Shown one piece after another: positions 7,384 to 13,690 of a DNA stretch of 13,690 bases (position 1 is the stretch's first letter; every line of letters begins with the position of its first letter). The notes under the pieces were generated by a model. It had not been told where the DNA came from and ran no database searches. It saw only the letters and a program-made list of their open reading frames with translations. Source of the DNA: an uncultured Kouleothrix sp. (GTDB lineage: Bacteria > Chloroflexota > Chloroflexia > Chloroflexales > Roseiflexaceae); NCBI GenBank assembly GCA_937858455.1, contig CALLYN010001062.1:1-13690 (forward strand), read 5' to 3'. A program made the position numbers and the translations under genes.

Positions 7384-8578
7384 GCCAAGCATACCACATC
7401 CGCTGCATCGCCAGATCACCACGTTGCTGAGCCAAACCGCATCCACACTGCCAGCCAAGGCGCGCTTTCGTGTGGCGTGGATGCTGTGGGCTATTCTGCT
7501 CAGTGGCACCTGCGTGCTGCGCCAGATTGCCACTACGGTTGCGAGTTGTGCTCCTAAGGACGGGCACGCGTCCAGTCACGAACGTCGATTGCGGCGCATC
7601 ATTGCTGACCCCCGTCTGACTTGGGAAGCGCTCTACGCTCCGCTTGTTCGCTTTCTGTTGCGCCACATCTCTGGTTCGATTACCGTGATTGTGGACGAAA
7701 GTGGTCATAGCGACATTGTTCGCGCGCTGACTGCCGCTCTTTGGTATCAAGGTCGTGCCATTCCACTGGCTTGGATTACCTGGAAAGGTCAAACCCCACA
7801 CGAGCAAAGCTACTGGGACGACTGTGCCACCCTGTTTGACCGTGTGGCCAAGCTGGTGCCAGAAGGCGTGAAAGTCACTGTAGTCGCTGACCGTGCGTTT
7901 GGCTGTCCAGCATTTCTCGACCCGCTGACCGAACGGGGCTGGGACTGGGTCGCACGGGTGCAAGGCCAAACTCGTATCAAGCAGACCGACAACTCTGAGG
8001 CTGCCCTTAAGAGCAAGGTCAGCGGCGGCGGCCACTACTGGTGGGAGCGTGTGCGGGTGTTTAAGAACCAGGGCTGGCGGAAGGCAACCGTGGTAGCGTA
8101 TTGGCGAAAGGGGTGCAAAGAGCCGCTGTTGCTGGTGAGTAGCCTGCTGCTGCCAATGCTGAGTGTGCGCATGTACCGCTTGCGGGCGGCGATTGAAGCG
8201 CTGTTTCGCGATTGGAAGAGCTACGGCTGGCAGTGGGAAGACAGTCAAATCGACGATGTGGAGCATCAGGAACGATTGCTGCTGATGGTGGCGTTGGCAA
8301 CGCTGCTCACGATACTGGTGGGAGTGGAGGCGGCAGAACTACTTATGGCGCGCCCTGCACAACAAGGCAAGCGGCGACCGTGGGAAGCGCGCGACAGTTT
8401 GTTTCAGCTGGGACGACAGCGCTGTTTGACGCGCTTGTGGACGAGCAGTGAGGAGGCAATGCTCGACAGCTTCTCGCCTCCAGGCACCAAGACGTGGCAG
8501 CAGCGCTGTTGGAGCAGTGCTGCGCCGAATGCCCGAATGGCAACAGTGAAAGACGACACGGTTGTGCAGTTGAAATGA
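7382..8578 (+). CDS. IS4-family DDE transposase
   Basis: The product has 398 residues and catalyses cut-and-paste movement of the IS. GGAGG lies 6 bp before the ATG. The catalytic triad can be placed as Asp105 (VIVDESG), Asp170 (VVADRAFG) and Glu272. Glu272 lies within YRLRAAIEALFRDWK (265-279), an exact Y-x2-R-x3-E-x6-K signature (Tyr265, Arg268, Glu272, Lys279), the hallmark of IS4 transposases. The N-terminal part (about 1-95) is a helical DNA-binding-type region. No frameshift or stop is seen, so the gene looks functional. Base composition is visibly less GC-extreme than that of its neighbours, as expected for an acquired element. Translation is probably low when transcription comes from outside because of the hairpin over its start. 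Confidence 0.95.
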   Translation: MPSIPHPLHRQITTLLSQTASTLPAKARFRVAWMLWAILLSGTCVLRQIATTVASCAPKDGHASSHERRLRRIIADPRLTWEALYAPLVRFLLRHISGSITVIVDESGHSDIVRALTAALWYQGRAIPLAWITWKGQTPHEQSYWDDCATLFDRVAKLVPEGVKVTVVADRAFGCPAFLDPLTERGWDWVARVQGQTRIKQTDNSEAALKSKVSGGGHYWWERVRVFKNQGWRKATVVAYWRKGCKEPLLLVSSLLLPMLSVRMYRLRAAIEALFRDWKSYGWQWEDSQIDDVEHQERLLLMVALATLLTILVGVEAAELLMARPAQQGKRRPWEARDSLFQLGRQRCLTRLWTSSEEAMLDSFSPPGTKTWQQRCWSSAAPNARMATVKDDTVVQLK

Positions 8579-8623
8579 GACTGCCGTGACCATATCCGTT
8601 ACCGTTTTCTGTCCGCCCCTAAA

Positions 8624-8634
8624 CCTGACAGGGG
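8624..8634. repeat. IS target-site duplication, right
   Basis: CCTGACAGGGG directly abuts the right terminal inverted repeat and is identical to 7261..7271. Confidence 0.9.
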
Positions 8635-8694
8635 AGGGGGTAGGGGGAGGGGTCGAAAGACGTTGCACCAGCCCTGCAAATTGCGGTATGCCTT

Positions 8695-8724
8695 TTGACC
8701 TTGAATTGCCAGGAATGGTATCAT
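8695..8724 (+). promoter_or_regulatory. Candidate promoter for the dehydrogenase/hydrolase pair
   Basis: TTGACC (8695..8700), an 18-bp spacer, and TATCAT (8719..8724) lie about 40 bp before the start at 8763. They sit in unique DNA just right of the interrupted palindromic repeat, so the IS insertion leaves this promoter intact. Confidence 0.55.
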
Positions 8725-8762
8725 GGCGCTGGAATCGAAAGCTGAAGATATGCGAGGTACAG

Positions 8763-9635
8763 ATGATTCGGGTAGCGCAACTTGGCCTGGGCATTATGGG
8801 CAATGGCATGGCCATCAATCTGTTGAAGGCCGGCTTTCCGCTGAGCGTGTACAACCGCACGAGCTCCAGGGCCGACGCGCTTGTGGCGCAGGGCGCCCAG
8901 GCCGCGCCCACGCCGCGCGAGGCCGCGCACGACGCCGACGTGATCTTCGCGATGGTCGGCGACGATGATGCCTCGCGGGCGGTGTGGCTCGGCGAGCACG
9001 GCGCGCTTGCCGGCGCCAAGCCCGGCGCGGTGCTGGTCGAGTGCAGCACGCTGTCGCTCGCGTGGGTGCGCGAGCTAGCCGCGGTGGCGGCCGAGCGCGG
9101 CCTGAAGTTCCTCGACGCGCCGGTGACGGGCAGCAAAGACGCGGCCGAGGCCGGCCAGCTGAAGCTTATGGTTGGCGGCGACGCAGGGGCGATCGAGCAG
9201 GCGCGCCCGGCGCTCGCGGCGGTGAGCCAGCAGATCATCCACTTCGGCCCCAGCGGCGCCGGCGCTACCATGAAGCTGATCAATAACTTAATGGGCGCGG
9301 TGCAGACGGCCGCGCTGGCCGAGGGGATGGCATTGGCCGAGCGCGCTGGCCTCGATAGCGCCCAGGTGGTCGCGCTGATCACCAACGGCGCGCCTGGCAG
9401 CCCGATTGTCAAGAGCAAGATCGGTATGATGGTCGCCCACAGCTACGCCGATACCAACTTCGCGCTGCGCTGGATGCACAAGGACGCGACGTACGCCCTG
9501 CGCGCCGCCGACGAGCTTGGCGTGCCTATGCCCACCGTCGCCGCCGCGCGCGAGCTATACCGCCTGGCCCGCAACCTCGGCCACAACGACGACGACTTCG
9601 CGGCGGTGATCGAGGCGCTGCGCCAGCGCGCATAG
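8763..9635 (+). CDS. 3-hydroxyisobutyrate-dehydrogenase-family NAD(P)-dependent reductase
   Basis: The product is a 290-residue cytoplasmic beta-hydroxyacid dehydrogenase, the usual length for this family (3-hydroxyisobutyrate, tartronate semialdehyde or glyoxylate/succinic semialdehyde reductases). The N-terminal Rossmann motif is GLGIMGNGMA (8-17). NRT follows beta-2 (31-33), a pattern often seen with NADP(H) preference. The substrate loop DAPVTGS (118-124) and the catalytic Lys171 in MKLINN (170-175) are in place, followed by the all-helical C-terminal domain. I chose the ATG at 8763 because it puts the Rossmann fold at the N-terminus and has GAGGT 4 bp upstream. The longer open frame upstream runs through the repeat element and is not protein-like. 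The substrate cannot be decided from sequence alone. The serine hydrolase gene follows 29 bp downstream and is probably co-transcribed. Confidence 0.9.
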   Translation: MIRVAQLGLGIMGNGMAINLLKAGFPLSVYNRTSSRADALVAQGAQAAPTPREAAHDADVIFAMVGDDDASRAVWLGEHGALAGAKPGAVLVECSTLSLAWVRELAAVAAERGLKFLDAPVTGSKDAAEAGQLKLMVGGDAGAIEQARPALAAVSQQIIHFGPSGAGATMKLINNLMGAVQTAALAEGMALAERAGLDSAQVVALITNGAPGSPIVKSKIGMMVAHSYADTNFALRWMHKDATYALRAADELGVPMPTVAAARELYRLARNLGHNDDDFAAVIEALRQRA

Positions 9636-9664
9636 CGCGGCGGCACGGCCACGAGGAGCTGCCT

Positions 9665-10777
9665 ATGCGCTTCCGATGGATGTATTTGCTGCTCGGCGCG
9701 CTGCTGCTGGCTGCCTGCACCAGCGCGCCGCGCGCCGTAGACGGTACGCCTACGCCAGCCTCCGGCCTTGCGCGCCAGGCCGATGCCTTGCTCGCCCCGC
9801 TGTCCGAGCGCGGCGACTTCAGCGGGGCGGTGCTGCTGGCGCGCGGCGGGCAGGTGCTGTTGAGCCGGGGCTATGGGCTCGCGAGCATTGAGTTTGGCGT
9901 GGCCGCCGCGCCGCAGACAAAGTTCCGCGTCGCGTCGATCACCAAGACGTTCACCAGCCTGGCGCTGGCGCAGCTTCAGCAGCGCGGCAAGCTCAGCCTC
10001 GGCGAGTCGCTGTGCCGCTTTTTGCCCGACTGCCCGCCTGCCTGGCAGCCGGTGACGCTGGCGCACCTGCTGACGCATACGTCGGGCATCCCCGACGTGA
10101 GCAACTGCCCCGGCTGCCCGCGCCCGCCACTGCGCGCCTCGATGACGATCTCCACCACGATCGAGACGATCACGCAGTTCTTTCACGATGCGCCGCTGGT
10201 GACCGAAGCCGGTAGCACGTATAGCTACAGCAACCTGGGCTACGGGCTGCTGGGCTATGTGATCGAGCGCGCCGCCGGCCAAAGCTACGAGGAGTTCCTC
10301 AAGGCCAGCATTCTCGAGCCGCTGGCCATGCGCGATACCGGGCTCGATCATAGCTCGCTGGTGCTGAAGAACCGCGCCACCGGCTACTCGACCGTGAGCA
10401 CGCTGGCCGACTACAACAACATCGACTCGGCCTATGCTGCGGGCGGGCTGTATGCCACCGCCGAGGATCTGTACCGCTACGATCAGGCGCTCTACACCGA
10501 TCAGCTGCTGCCGGCCGCCGCGCGCGCCGAGCTGTTCGCGCCGCGCGTGCACGTGCGCGACGCCGACGGCGAGTACGATTATGGCTATGGCTGGCATATC
10601 TCGCGCCGCGCCGGCCATAGCGCGCTCTGGCATGGCGGGCTGCTGCCGGGTTTCCGCAGCGTGCTCGTGCGCTTCCCCGACGACCGCGCAACGGTGATTG
10701 TGCTCAGCAATATCGAAACGGCCGATGTTGCGACGATCGCCGATCGGCTCGCCGAGCTGCTGTTTGCGGCGAGCTAG
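9665..10777 (+). CDS. Beta-lactamase-fold serine hydrolase lipoprotein
   Basis: The product has 370 residues of the class C beta-lactamase/DD-peptidase/esterase family (Beta-lactamase, PF00144 type). A lipoprotein signal MRFRWMYLLLGALLLAAC places the lipidated Cys at 18. The catalytic motifs are complete: SITK with Ser91 and Lys94, YSN at 188-190, and HGG at 323-325 in place of the KTG box. These residues are those of an active acyl-enzyme hydrolase. The substrate could be peptidoglycan peptides, a beta-lactam or an ester, and the family name alone is not evidence for drug resistance. GAGGAG precedes the ATG. The gene ends 5 bp from the stop of the convergent minus-strand gene, leaving no room for a separate terminator. 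Confidence 0.9.
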   Translation: MRFRWMYLLLGALLLAACTSAPRAVDGTPTPASGLARQADALLAPLSERGDFSGAVLLARGGQVLLSRGYGLASIEFGVAAAPQTKFRVASITKTFTSLALAQLQQRGKLSLGESLCRFLPDCPPAWQPVTLAHLLTHTSGIPDVSNCPGCPRPPLRASMTISTTIETITQFFHDAPLVTEAGSTYSYSNLGYGLLGYVIERAAGQSYEEFLKASILEPLAMRDTGLDHSSLVLKNRATGYSTVSTLADYNNIDSAYAAGGLYATAEDLYRYDQALYTDQLLPAAARAELFAPRVHVRDADGEYDYGYGWHISRRAGHSALWHGGLLPGFRSVLVRFPDDRATVIVLSNIETADVATIADRLAELLFAAS

Positions 10778-10782
10778 GCGCG

Positions 10783-11178
10783 CTACTGCGCGTTCACCGG
10801 TACCTTGAAGCGCGCCACCTCGTCGTTGCCGCCAAGCGAGACGCGCACGTCGACCTCCCACTCGCCAAGCATGTTGAAGAACTCGCCCTTGGCCTGGTAG
10901 CGCCCGTCGCCTAGCGGCTGCGCGGCTTGCTCGGGCGAGACCATGCCCATCGACTCCATCAGCGGCGCCAGCACGACGGCATCGGCCTGCACGGCCTTGC
11001 CCGATTTGTCGCGCACCTCGATCGTGGCGGTGCGCTCGCCAAAGCGCGTATCGTCGAGCGACAGCTGCACCTTGTAGCTGCCGGTCTCGGCGCTCTGCGT
11101 GAAGCCGCTGTCGCCACACCCTGCCAGCAGCGCGCCGATCAGCAGCACGCCCGCGATCATGCCCATCAGCCGTCGCAT
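10783..11178 (-). CDS. Small YtkA/FixH-like lipoprotein
   Basis: The product has 131 residues. I start at the ATG at 11178 (MRRLMGMIAGVLLIGALLAGC), preceded by AAGGAG. The longer open frame upstream overlaps the neighbouring gene and lacks a signal. The lipobox LLAGC gives Cys21. The mature part is one Ig-like beta-sandwich (YKVQLSLDD, TATIEVRDKSGKAV, GRYQAKGEFFNMLGEWEVDVRV), as in YtkA-like/FixH-like exported proteins, which often sit beside metal-handling or cytochrome oxidase genes. A Met cluster (MESMGM) in the middle may be of interest for copper, but this is inference. It lies 13 bp after the histidine-rich membrane protein gene and is surely in the same transcript. Confidence 0.8.
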   Translation of the reverse strand: MRRLMGMIAGVLLIGALLAGCGDSGFTQSAETGSYKVQLSLDDTRFGERTATIEVRDKSGKAVQADAVVLAPLMESMGMVSPEQAAQPLGDGRYQAKGEFFNMLGEWEVDVRVSLGGNDEVARFKVPVNAQ

Positions 11179-11191
11179 ACAGCTCCTTGTA

Positions 11192-12586
11192 TTACTTGAC
11201 ATCCACCGCCAGCGGCACGGTGACGATCTGCCCGGCGTGGCGGAACTGGCCCCAGATCTGGTAGCGCCCGGGCTGCGGGAATGTGTACACAAAGCGAATA
11301 TCCGGGCCGTAGTTGACGCCGGTGCCGATCAGGCCGGCCGGCGCCATGGGGCCAACCGCGTGAATATGCGCAAAGATCGCGCCGTCGTCGCTGCGCGCGA
11401 TCATGTGGCCGCCCATCCCCAACCACGGCTGCAAGTCGTCCACCGGCTTGCCGCCGCTGCTGAAGCTGAAGGTGAAGGTCGCCTGCCTGCCGGCCTTCGG
11501 TTCGCTCGTCGACGACGCGACGTTCACCTGCATTCCGCCGGCCTCCCGCGGCCCCAGGCCCGCGAACTGCGGCGGGGCAGCCGTGGCCGCCCCACCTACC
11601 TCGAAATCGCGCGCCAGCACCTGGGTGCCGCTGTCGCGTCGCTCGATCTCGGCGTACACCGTGTAGCGCCCCGGCCGATCGGGTGCCAGCGCCGCGCTGA
11701 AGCGGCCCGGCGCGCTGCGCGGCGGGTGAGTATGGCTGTAGAAACCGCCGTCCTGGCTGATCACCACCAGGTGCAGCAGTGCGTCGTGGTGGGCGATCAG
11801 ATCCTCTACCGGTAGCCCGGTCGAGCCATCGCTCAGGTCAAGCGTCAGCGTGATCGGCTGCCCGGCCAGCGGCGCGGCCGGCGCGGTGCGCACGCTCAGG
11901 TTGGCGTGCGGCCGGCCTGCGGTGGCGGCCACCGCGCCGCTAGCCGCCTGCGCGCTCTGGATCATCGCGCTGAACTGCTGCCCGCCAAAGATCAGCGCGG
12001 CGATCAGGCAGGCGAACATTGCCTGGCCGATCGCCCAGCTCAGCCAGCCCGGCGCCGGGCGACCGCGCCGCTGGCTGATCGCCGCCACGGCGATGCTGGC
12101 GATCATCGCCAGCACCAGCCCGCCCAGCGCCACGAACAGCCCGAGCGAGCCGGGCGCCAGCGCAGGCGCCTCGATCGTAAACGGAATGCGCGCCGCCCCG
12201 CCGCCCTTCGGCCCGTCGACGCGCGCCTCCAGCTCCCACTCGCCCATGCGATCGACGGCGAGCTGCGTGTAGTAGATCCCCTGCGGCCCGGTCAGGCCCT
12301 GCAGCTCGGCCTCGGGCGCGCCCGCGAACGATTGCCCGCGCGGCACCGCCCGGAAGCGCATTGTCGTGCCGCCCATGTCGTCGAGCGGCGCCACATTGAG
12401 GTACAGCGGCGCGGGCGCGCCCGAGGGGATCTCGACGGTGATCGCGATGGTGTACGGCCCTATATCTTGCGTGAAGGTCTGCGCCGGGCCGGTGTGGCCG
12501 CCGTGGGCCAGCGCCAGCCCCGGCAGCCCGATCGCCAGCGCAGCCACCAGCGCGGCCAGCGCGCGCCGGGCTCTCTGTTCAGGCAT
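11192..12586 (-). CDS. Exported two-TM protein with histidine-rich tandem beta-sandwich modules (YtkA/FixH-like)
   Basis: The product has 464 residues. A signal peptide spans about 1-27 (ending LALAHGGH). An extracytoplasmic beta domain follows (about 40-138) with MGEWELEARVDGPKGGG. There are two TM helices at about 147-170 and 182-204, then two more beta modules. Each module carries a His-rich loop: HHDALLHLVVISQDGGFYSHTHP (266-288) and LGMGGHMIARSDDGAIFAHIH (389-409). With His28 and His31 the extracytoplasmic histidines number about ten. GEWELEARV here and GEWEVDVRV in the following small lipoprotein show that the two proteins share a fold. Metal sensing or binding, for example copper, is plausible but not shown by any known motif such as CXXC. 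AGGA lies 8 bp before the ATG. I could not name the family with certainty. Confidence 0.75.
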   Translation of the reverse strand: MPEQRARRALAALVAALAIGLPGLALAHGGHTGPAQTFTQDIGPYTIAITVEIPSGAPAPLYLNVAPLDDMGGTTMRFRAVPRGQSFAGAPEAELQGLTGPQGIYYTQLAVDRMGEWELEARVDGPKGGGAARIPFTIEAPALAPGSLGLFVALGGLVLAMIASIAVAAISQRRGRPAPGWLSWAIGQAMFACLIAALIFGGQQFSAMIQSAQAASGAVAATAGRPHANLSVRTAPAAPLAGQPITLTLDLSDGSTGLPVEDLIAHHDALLHLVVISQDGGFYSHTHPPRSAPGRFSAALAPDRPGRYTVYAEIERRDSGTQVLARDFEVGGAATAAPPQFAGLGPREAGGMQVNVASSTSEPKAGRQATFTFSFSSGGKPVDDLQPWLGMGGHMIARSDDGAIFAHIHAVGPMAPAGLIGTGVNYGPDIRFVYTFPQPGRYQIWGQFRHAGQIVTVPLAVDVK

Positions 12587-12714
12587 ATCGTAAATCCTGG
12601 GTATGCGTTTGTAGTCGTCATATCACACGAGCGACGCGGTGGGGGTTCGATGGCGGCTTTGCCGCCCCTGAAAACTTCCCAGGGCTCGTGCAACGTCGGC
12701 CCTCACCCCCCTTA

Positions 12715-12744
12715 CCCCCCTCTCCCGCGCGCGGGAGAGGGGGG
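12715..12744. repeat. 30-bp perfect palindrome
   Basis: Half-site CCCCCCTCTCCCGCG (12715..12729) is followed directly by its complement (12730..12744), nested in the element at 12681..12851. Confidence 0.9.
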
Positions 12745-12753
12745 AGTATTGTT

Positions 12754-12795
12754 GGCTTTGTGGTGCGGTCGCCGTCGCGACCGCACCACAAAGCC
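12754..12795. repeat. Hairpin with 19-bp perfect arms
   Basis: The arms at 12754..12772 (beginning GGCTTTGTGGTGC) and 12777..12795 are exact complements around the loop CGTC, nested in the element at 12681..12851. It may be a second, smaller mobile palindrome inserted into the first. Confidence 0.9.
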
Positions 12796-12951
12796 AGATG
12801 TGTTTCCCCTAGGGGGTAGGGGAAGGGGTCGAAAGACGTTGCACGAGCCCTCCAAACCTCCCACGCGGGAGGGCAACGCGTAACTTGTGTCATATCATAG
12901 CATATAGGCGGCGGCGCTCCCCTGAATGCTGGATGAGTGTTTGCCATATTC

Positions 12952-12980
12952 TTGACACGCCCATAGCCCGATGCTATGCT
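12952..12980 (+). promoter_or_regulatory. Sigma-70-type promoter for the gene at 13140
   Basis: TTGACA (12952..12957), a 17-bp spacer, and TATGCT (12975..12980) are near consensus. The predicted start near 12987 leaves a leader of about 150 nt before the ATG at 13140. No riboswitch was recognised in the leader. Confidence 0.65.
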
Positions 12981-13139
12981 TCTATGGCCAAGAGCAGAGG
13001 CAGTGAGCCTGTGGGGCGGCCCCGGAGCGCACCAGGATGGCCGATTGTTCTACGCTCCACGCTCAATCGCTCTAGGCTCCGCTATAGGCATTCGCCCCGC
13101 CGCGAGCTGCATCACCAACGCTCGGGAGAACCCACCGCC

Positions 13140-13402
13140 ATGACTTATCGCGCACGTCGCCGCTCCATGCTCGCCGCGCTGACCCTGCTCTGGCTCTGGA
13201 TCTTCGCCGCTGCCCCACGCGCCGCCGTGCGCGCCGCCACCAGCGATCCACTGTCGGCCGACCCGCCGGCGCTCGCGCTGGCGCTGCCGCTGGGCGCGAG
13301 CACCAGCCAGACCGTGACGATTACCAACAACACGGCCTCGGTGCTGGCGCCGACTGTGCTGGAGGCTAACCCGGTGTTTGCCGCCGCGCCGGCCGCGCCA
13401 CG
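13140..13402 (+). pseudogene. 5' fragment of an exported protein gene, broken by the right-hand join
   Basis: The ATG at 13140 has GGGAGA about 10 bp upstream. The product begins with a signal peptide (MTYRARRRSMLAALTLLWLW to about 37) and continues with the start of a beta-sandwich (ALALALPLGASTSQTVTITNNTAS). In exported Chloroflexota proteins such text often precedes large secreted enzymes or peptidases. Around 13385..13405 the protein text is lost, and the frame reads shadow residues until a stop at 13454. The original gene was probably much longer, and its true identity cannot be read from this fragment. Confidence 0.6.
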
Positions 13403-13405
13403 CGC
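13385..13405. other. Probable chimeric breakpoint (right)
   Basis: Left of it is the interior-style exported protein in one frame. Right of it, with no start codon and in another frame, is an FkbM methyltransferase already at its SAM-domain entry. Base composition also drops. The GC-rich run around CGCGCAACGGCACG may be the shared join. Confidence 0.6.
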
Positions 13406-13690
13406 AACGGCACGTTCGGAACGATTGTCGCGGGGTTTGGCAACTCCGAGCTGAATGTGGTTTCCGAGTTGCTCGGCAAGGATGCCGTAGTGCTGGATGT
13501 TGGTGCCAACGTTGGCTATTGGGCCCGGGATTTTGCACGGAATGCCCGTGTGGTGTACGCGTTCGAGCCTTCACCCTTCCTGCAAGAGAATATTTCCTTC
13601 AATGCCGCGCGCGTGCCGAATATCGTGTTCGAGGCTGTGGCGGTTGGTGAAGCAGCTGGGGCCGTTAGATTTTTGGCGCAGCCTGCCTCC
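13403..13690 (+). CDS. FkbM-family SAM-dependent methyltransferase, internal fragment
   Basis: 96 codons are open in one frame (CGC at 13403 onward) to the right edge, with no start codon. The SAM-binding motif I is VLDVGANVGYW, followed by the FkbM-typical acidic loop YAFEPSPFLQENISFN and then VFEAVAVGEAAGAVRF. FkbM enzymes O-methylate sugars of surface glycans and polyketides, and the substrate here is unknown. The N-terminus is cut off by the join and the C-terminus by the window edge. Codon use is less GC-rich than in the interior genes, in line with a different source organism. Confidence 0.85.

Larger units (their letters stand above)
7272..8623 (+). mobile_element. Complete IS4-family insertion sequence
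   Basis: The element is 1352 bp. Its ends carry perfect 16-bp terminal inverted repeats, TTTAGGGGCGGACAGA at 7272..7287 and its complement at 8608..8623. It is flanked by the 11-bp direct repeat CCTGACAGGGG (7261..7271 and 8624..8634), a target duplication of the size usual for IS4 relatives. It carries one transposase gene that fills most of the element, with its own promoter. All parts look intact, so the copy may still be active. Confidence 0.93.
7231..8675. repeat. Palindromic repeat element, copy 1, interrupted by the IS
   Basis: Removing the IS and one copy of its target duplication joins 7231..7271 to 8635..8675 as an 82-bp element. Its outer 32-bp arms (7231..7262 and 8644..8675) are inverted copies with two mismatches, starting AGGGCTCGTGCAACGTC on the left. 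At its centre CCCCTCCCCTG and CAGGGGAGGGG flank a single A. The right arm closely matches the right arm of the copy at 12681..12851. It is probably a MITE- or REP-like non-autonomous repeat. Confidence 0.75.
12681..12851. repeat. Palindromic repeat element, copy 2, with nested palindromes
   Basis: The element is 171 bp, bounded by a perfect 17-bp inverted repeat: AGGGCTCGTGCAACGTC (12681..12697) and its complement (12835..12851). Inside are a 30-bp perfect palindrome with no loop (12715..12744) and a hairpin with 19-bp perfect arms and a 4-nt loop (12754..12795). The right arm, including GGGGTCGAAAGACGTTGCAC, matches copy 1 at the IS site. The left arm departs from copy 1 after the first 17 bp. 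Confidence 0.85.
12587..13139. other. Intergenic region with palindromic repeat and promoter
   Basis: The region separates divergent genes. It holds the palindromic element at 12681..12851, a small GGCGGC-TTT-GCCGCC hairpin (12653..12667), a CCTCCC-ACGC-GGGAGG hairpin (12857..12872), a 9-bp direct repeat, and the promoter at 12952..12980. Translations across it are spurious readings of the repeats. Confidence 0.6.

Noticed and set aside
9665..10777. Beta-lactam resistance gene
   Set aside because: The fold and SxxK/YxN/HxG motifs also fit esterases and DD-peptidases; nothing in the sequence or context points to drug hydrolysis.
9443..11119. Minus-strand open frame of 558 codons
   Set aside because: It lies opposite the dehydrogenase end, the serine hydrolase with all catalytic motifs, and over the YtkA-like gene; its composition is a shadow.
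12681..12851. CRISPR array or attachment site
   Set aside because: There are palindromes but no regularly spaced direct repeats, spacers, cas genes or integrase.
12618..12947. Small minus-strand ORF of 109 codons in the repeat region
   Set aside because: It is a translation through the palindromic element; similar text (CTSPGKFSGAAK, LPRAGEGG) is a typical false call from such repeats.

Overview
The window reads as a metagenome-style contig whose interior (about 2.0 to 13.4 kb) is one high-GC genome and whose two ends carry sequence of a different style. The interior is most like Chloroflexota of the Roseiflexus/Kouleothrix kind. The reasons are lipoproteins and secreted proteins with WYFAEG-type repeats, a DUF4015 putative glycosidase, YtkA/FixH-like proteins, GC-rich palindromic repeats, and short signal-peptide-led genes with GGAG-type ribosome sites. 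This assignment is by eye and moderate in confidence. The left end (1 to about 2000) is a proteobacterial RND efflux locus of Burkholderiales/Comamonadaceae type. The right end (about 13400 to 13690) is an FkbM-type methyltransferase fragment. Both joins fall inside reading frames and look like chimeric joins, either assembly or amplification artefacts or, less likely, real recombination.

Layout on the minus strand, left part: a truncated RND permease (<1..1328) is preceded by a 360-codon ORF (1336..2418). That ORF fuses a membrane and coiled-coil N-terminus of interior style to the C-terminal half of an RND membrane fusion protein. Upstream of it lies a tight surface-protein operon: a DUF4015 lipoprotein with four carboxypeptidase-regulatory-like repeats (4879..6939), a PGRP/amidase_2-like protein with four WYFAEG repeats (2422..4848), and the membrane/coiled-coil gene 3 bp after it. 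A near-consensus promoter (7062..7090) drives this operon.

Middle: a complete IS4-family insertion sequence (7272..8623) has 16-bp terminal inverted repeats and an 11-bp target duplication. Its transposase has the YREK signature, and an inverted repeat is placed to hide the transposase start in read-through transcripts. It sits at the apex of a palindromic repeat (7231..7271 plus 8635..8675). A relative of that repeat (12681..12851) contains two further perfect palindromes.

Right part: a plus-strand pair encodes a 3-hydroxyisobutyrate-dehydrogenase-family reductase (8763..9635) and a beta-lactamase-fold serine hydrolase lipoprotein (9665..10777). It converges on a minus-strand pair: a histidine-rich two-TM exported protein (11192..12586) and a small YtkA/FixH-like lipoprotein (10783..11178). 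A strong promoter (12952..12980) then leads into a secreted-protein gene (13140 on) that breaks into the FkbM fragment.

No rRNA, tRNA or CRISPR array was seen. The most notable items are the self-protecting hairpin of the IS, its insertion into a palindrome centre, the probably inactive amidase fold in the surface operon, and the two chimeric joins.
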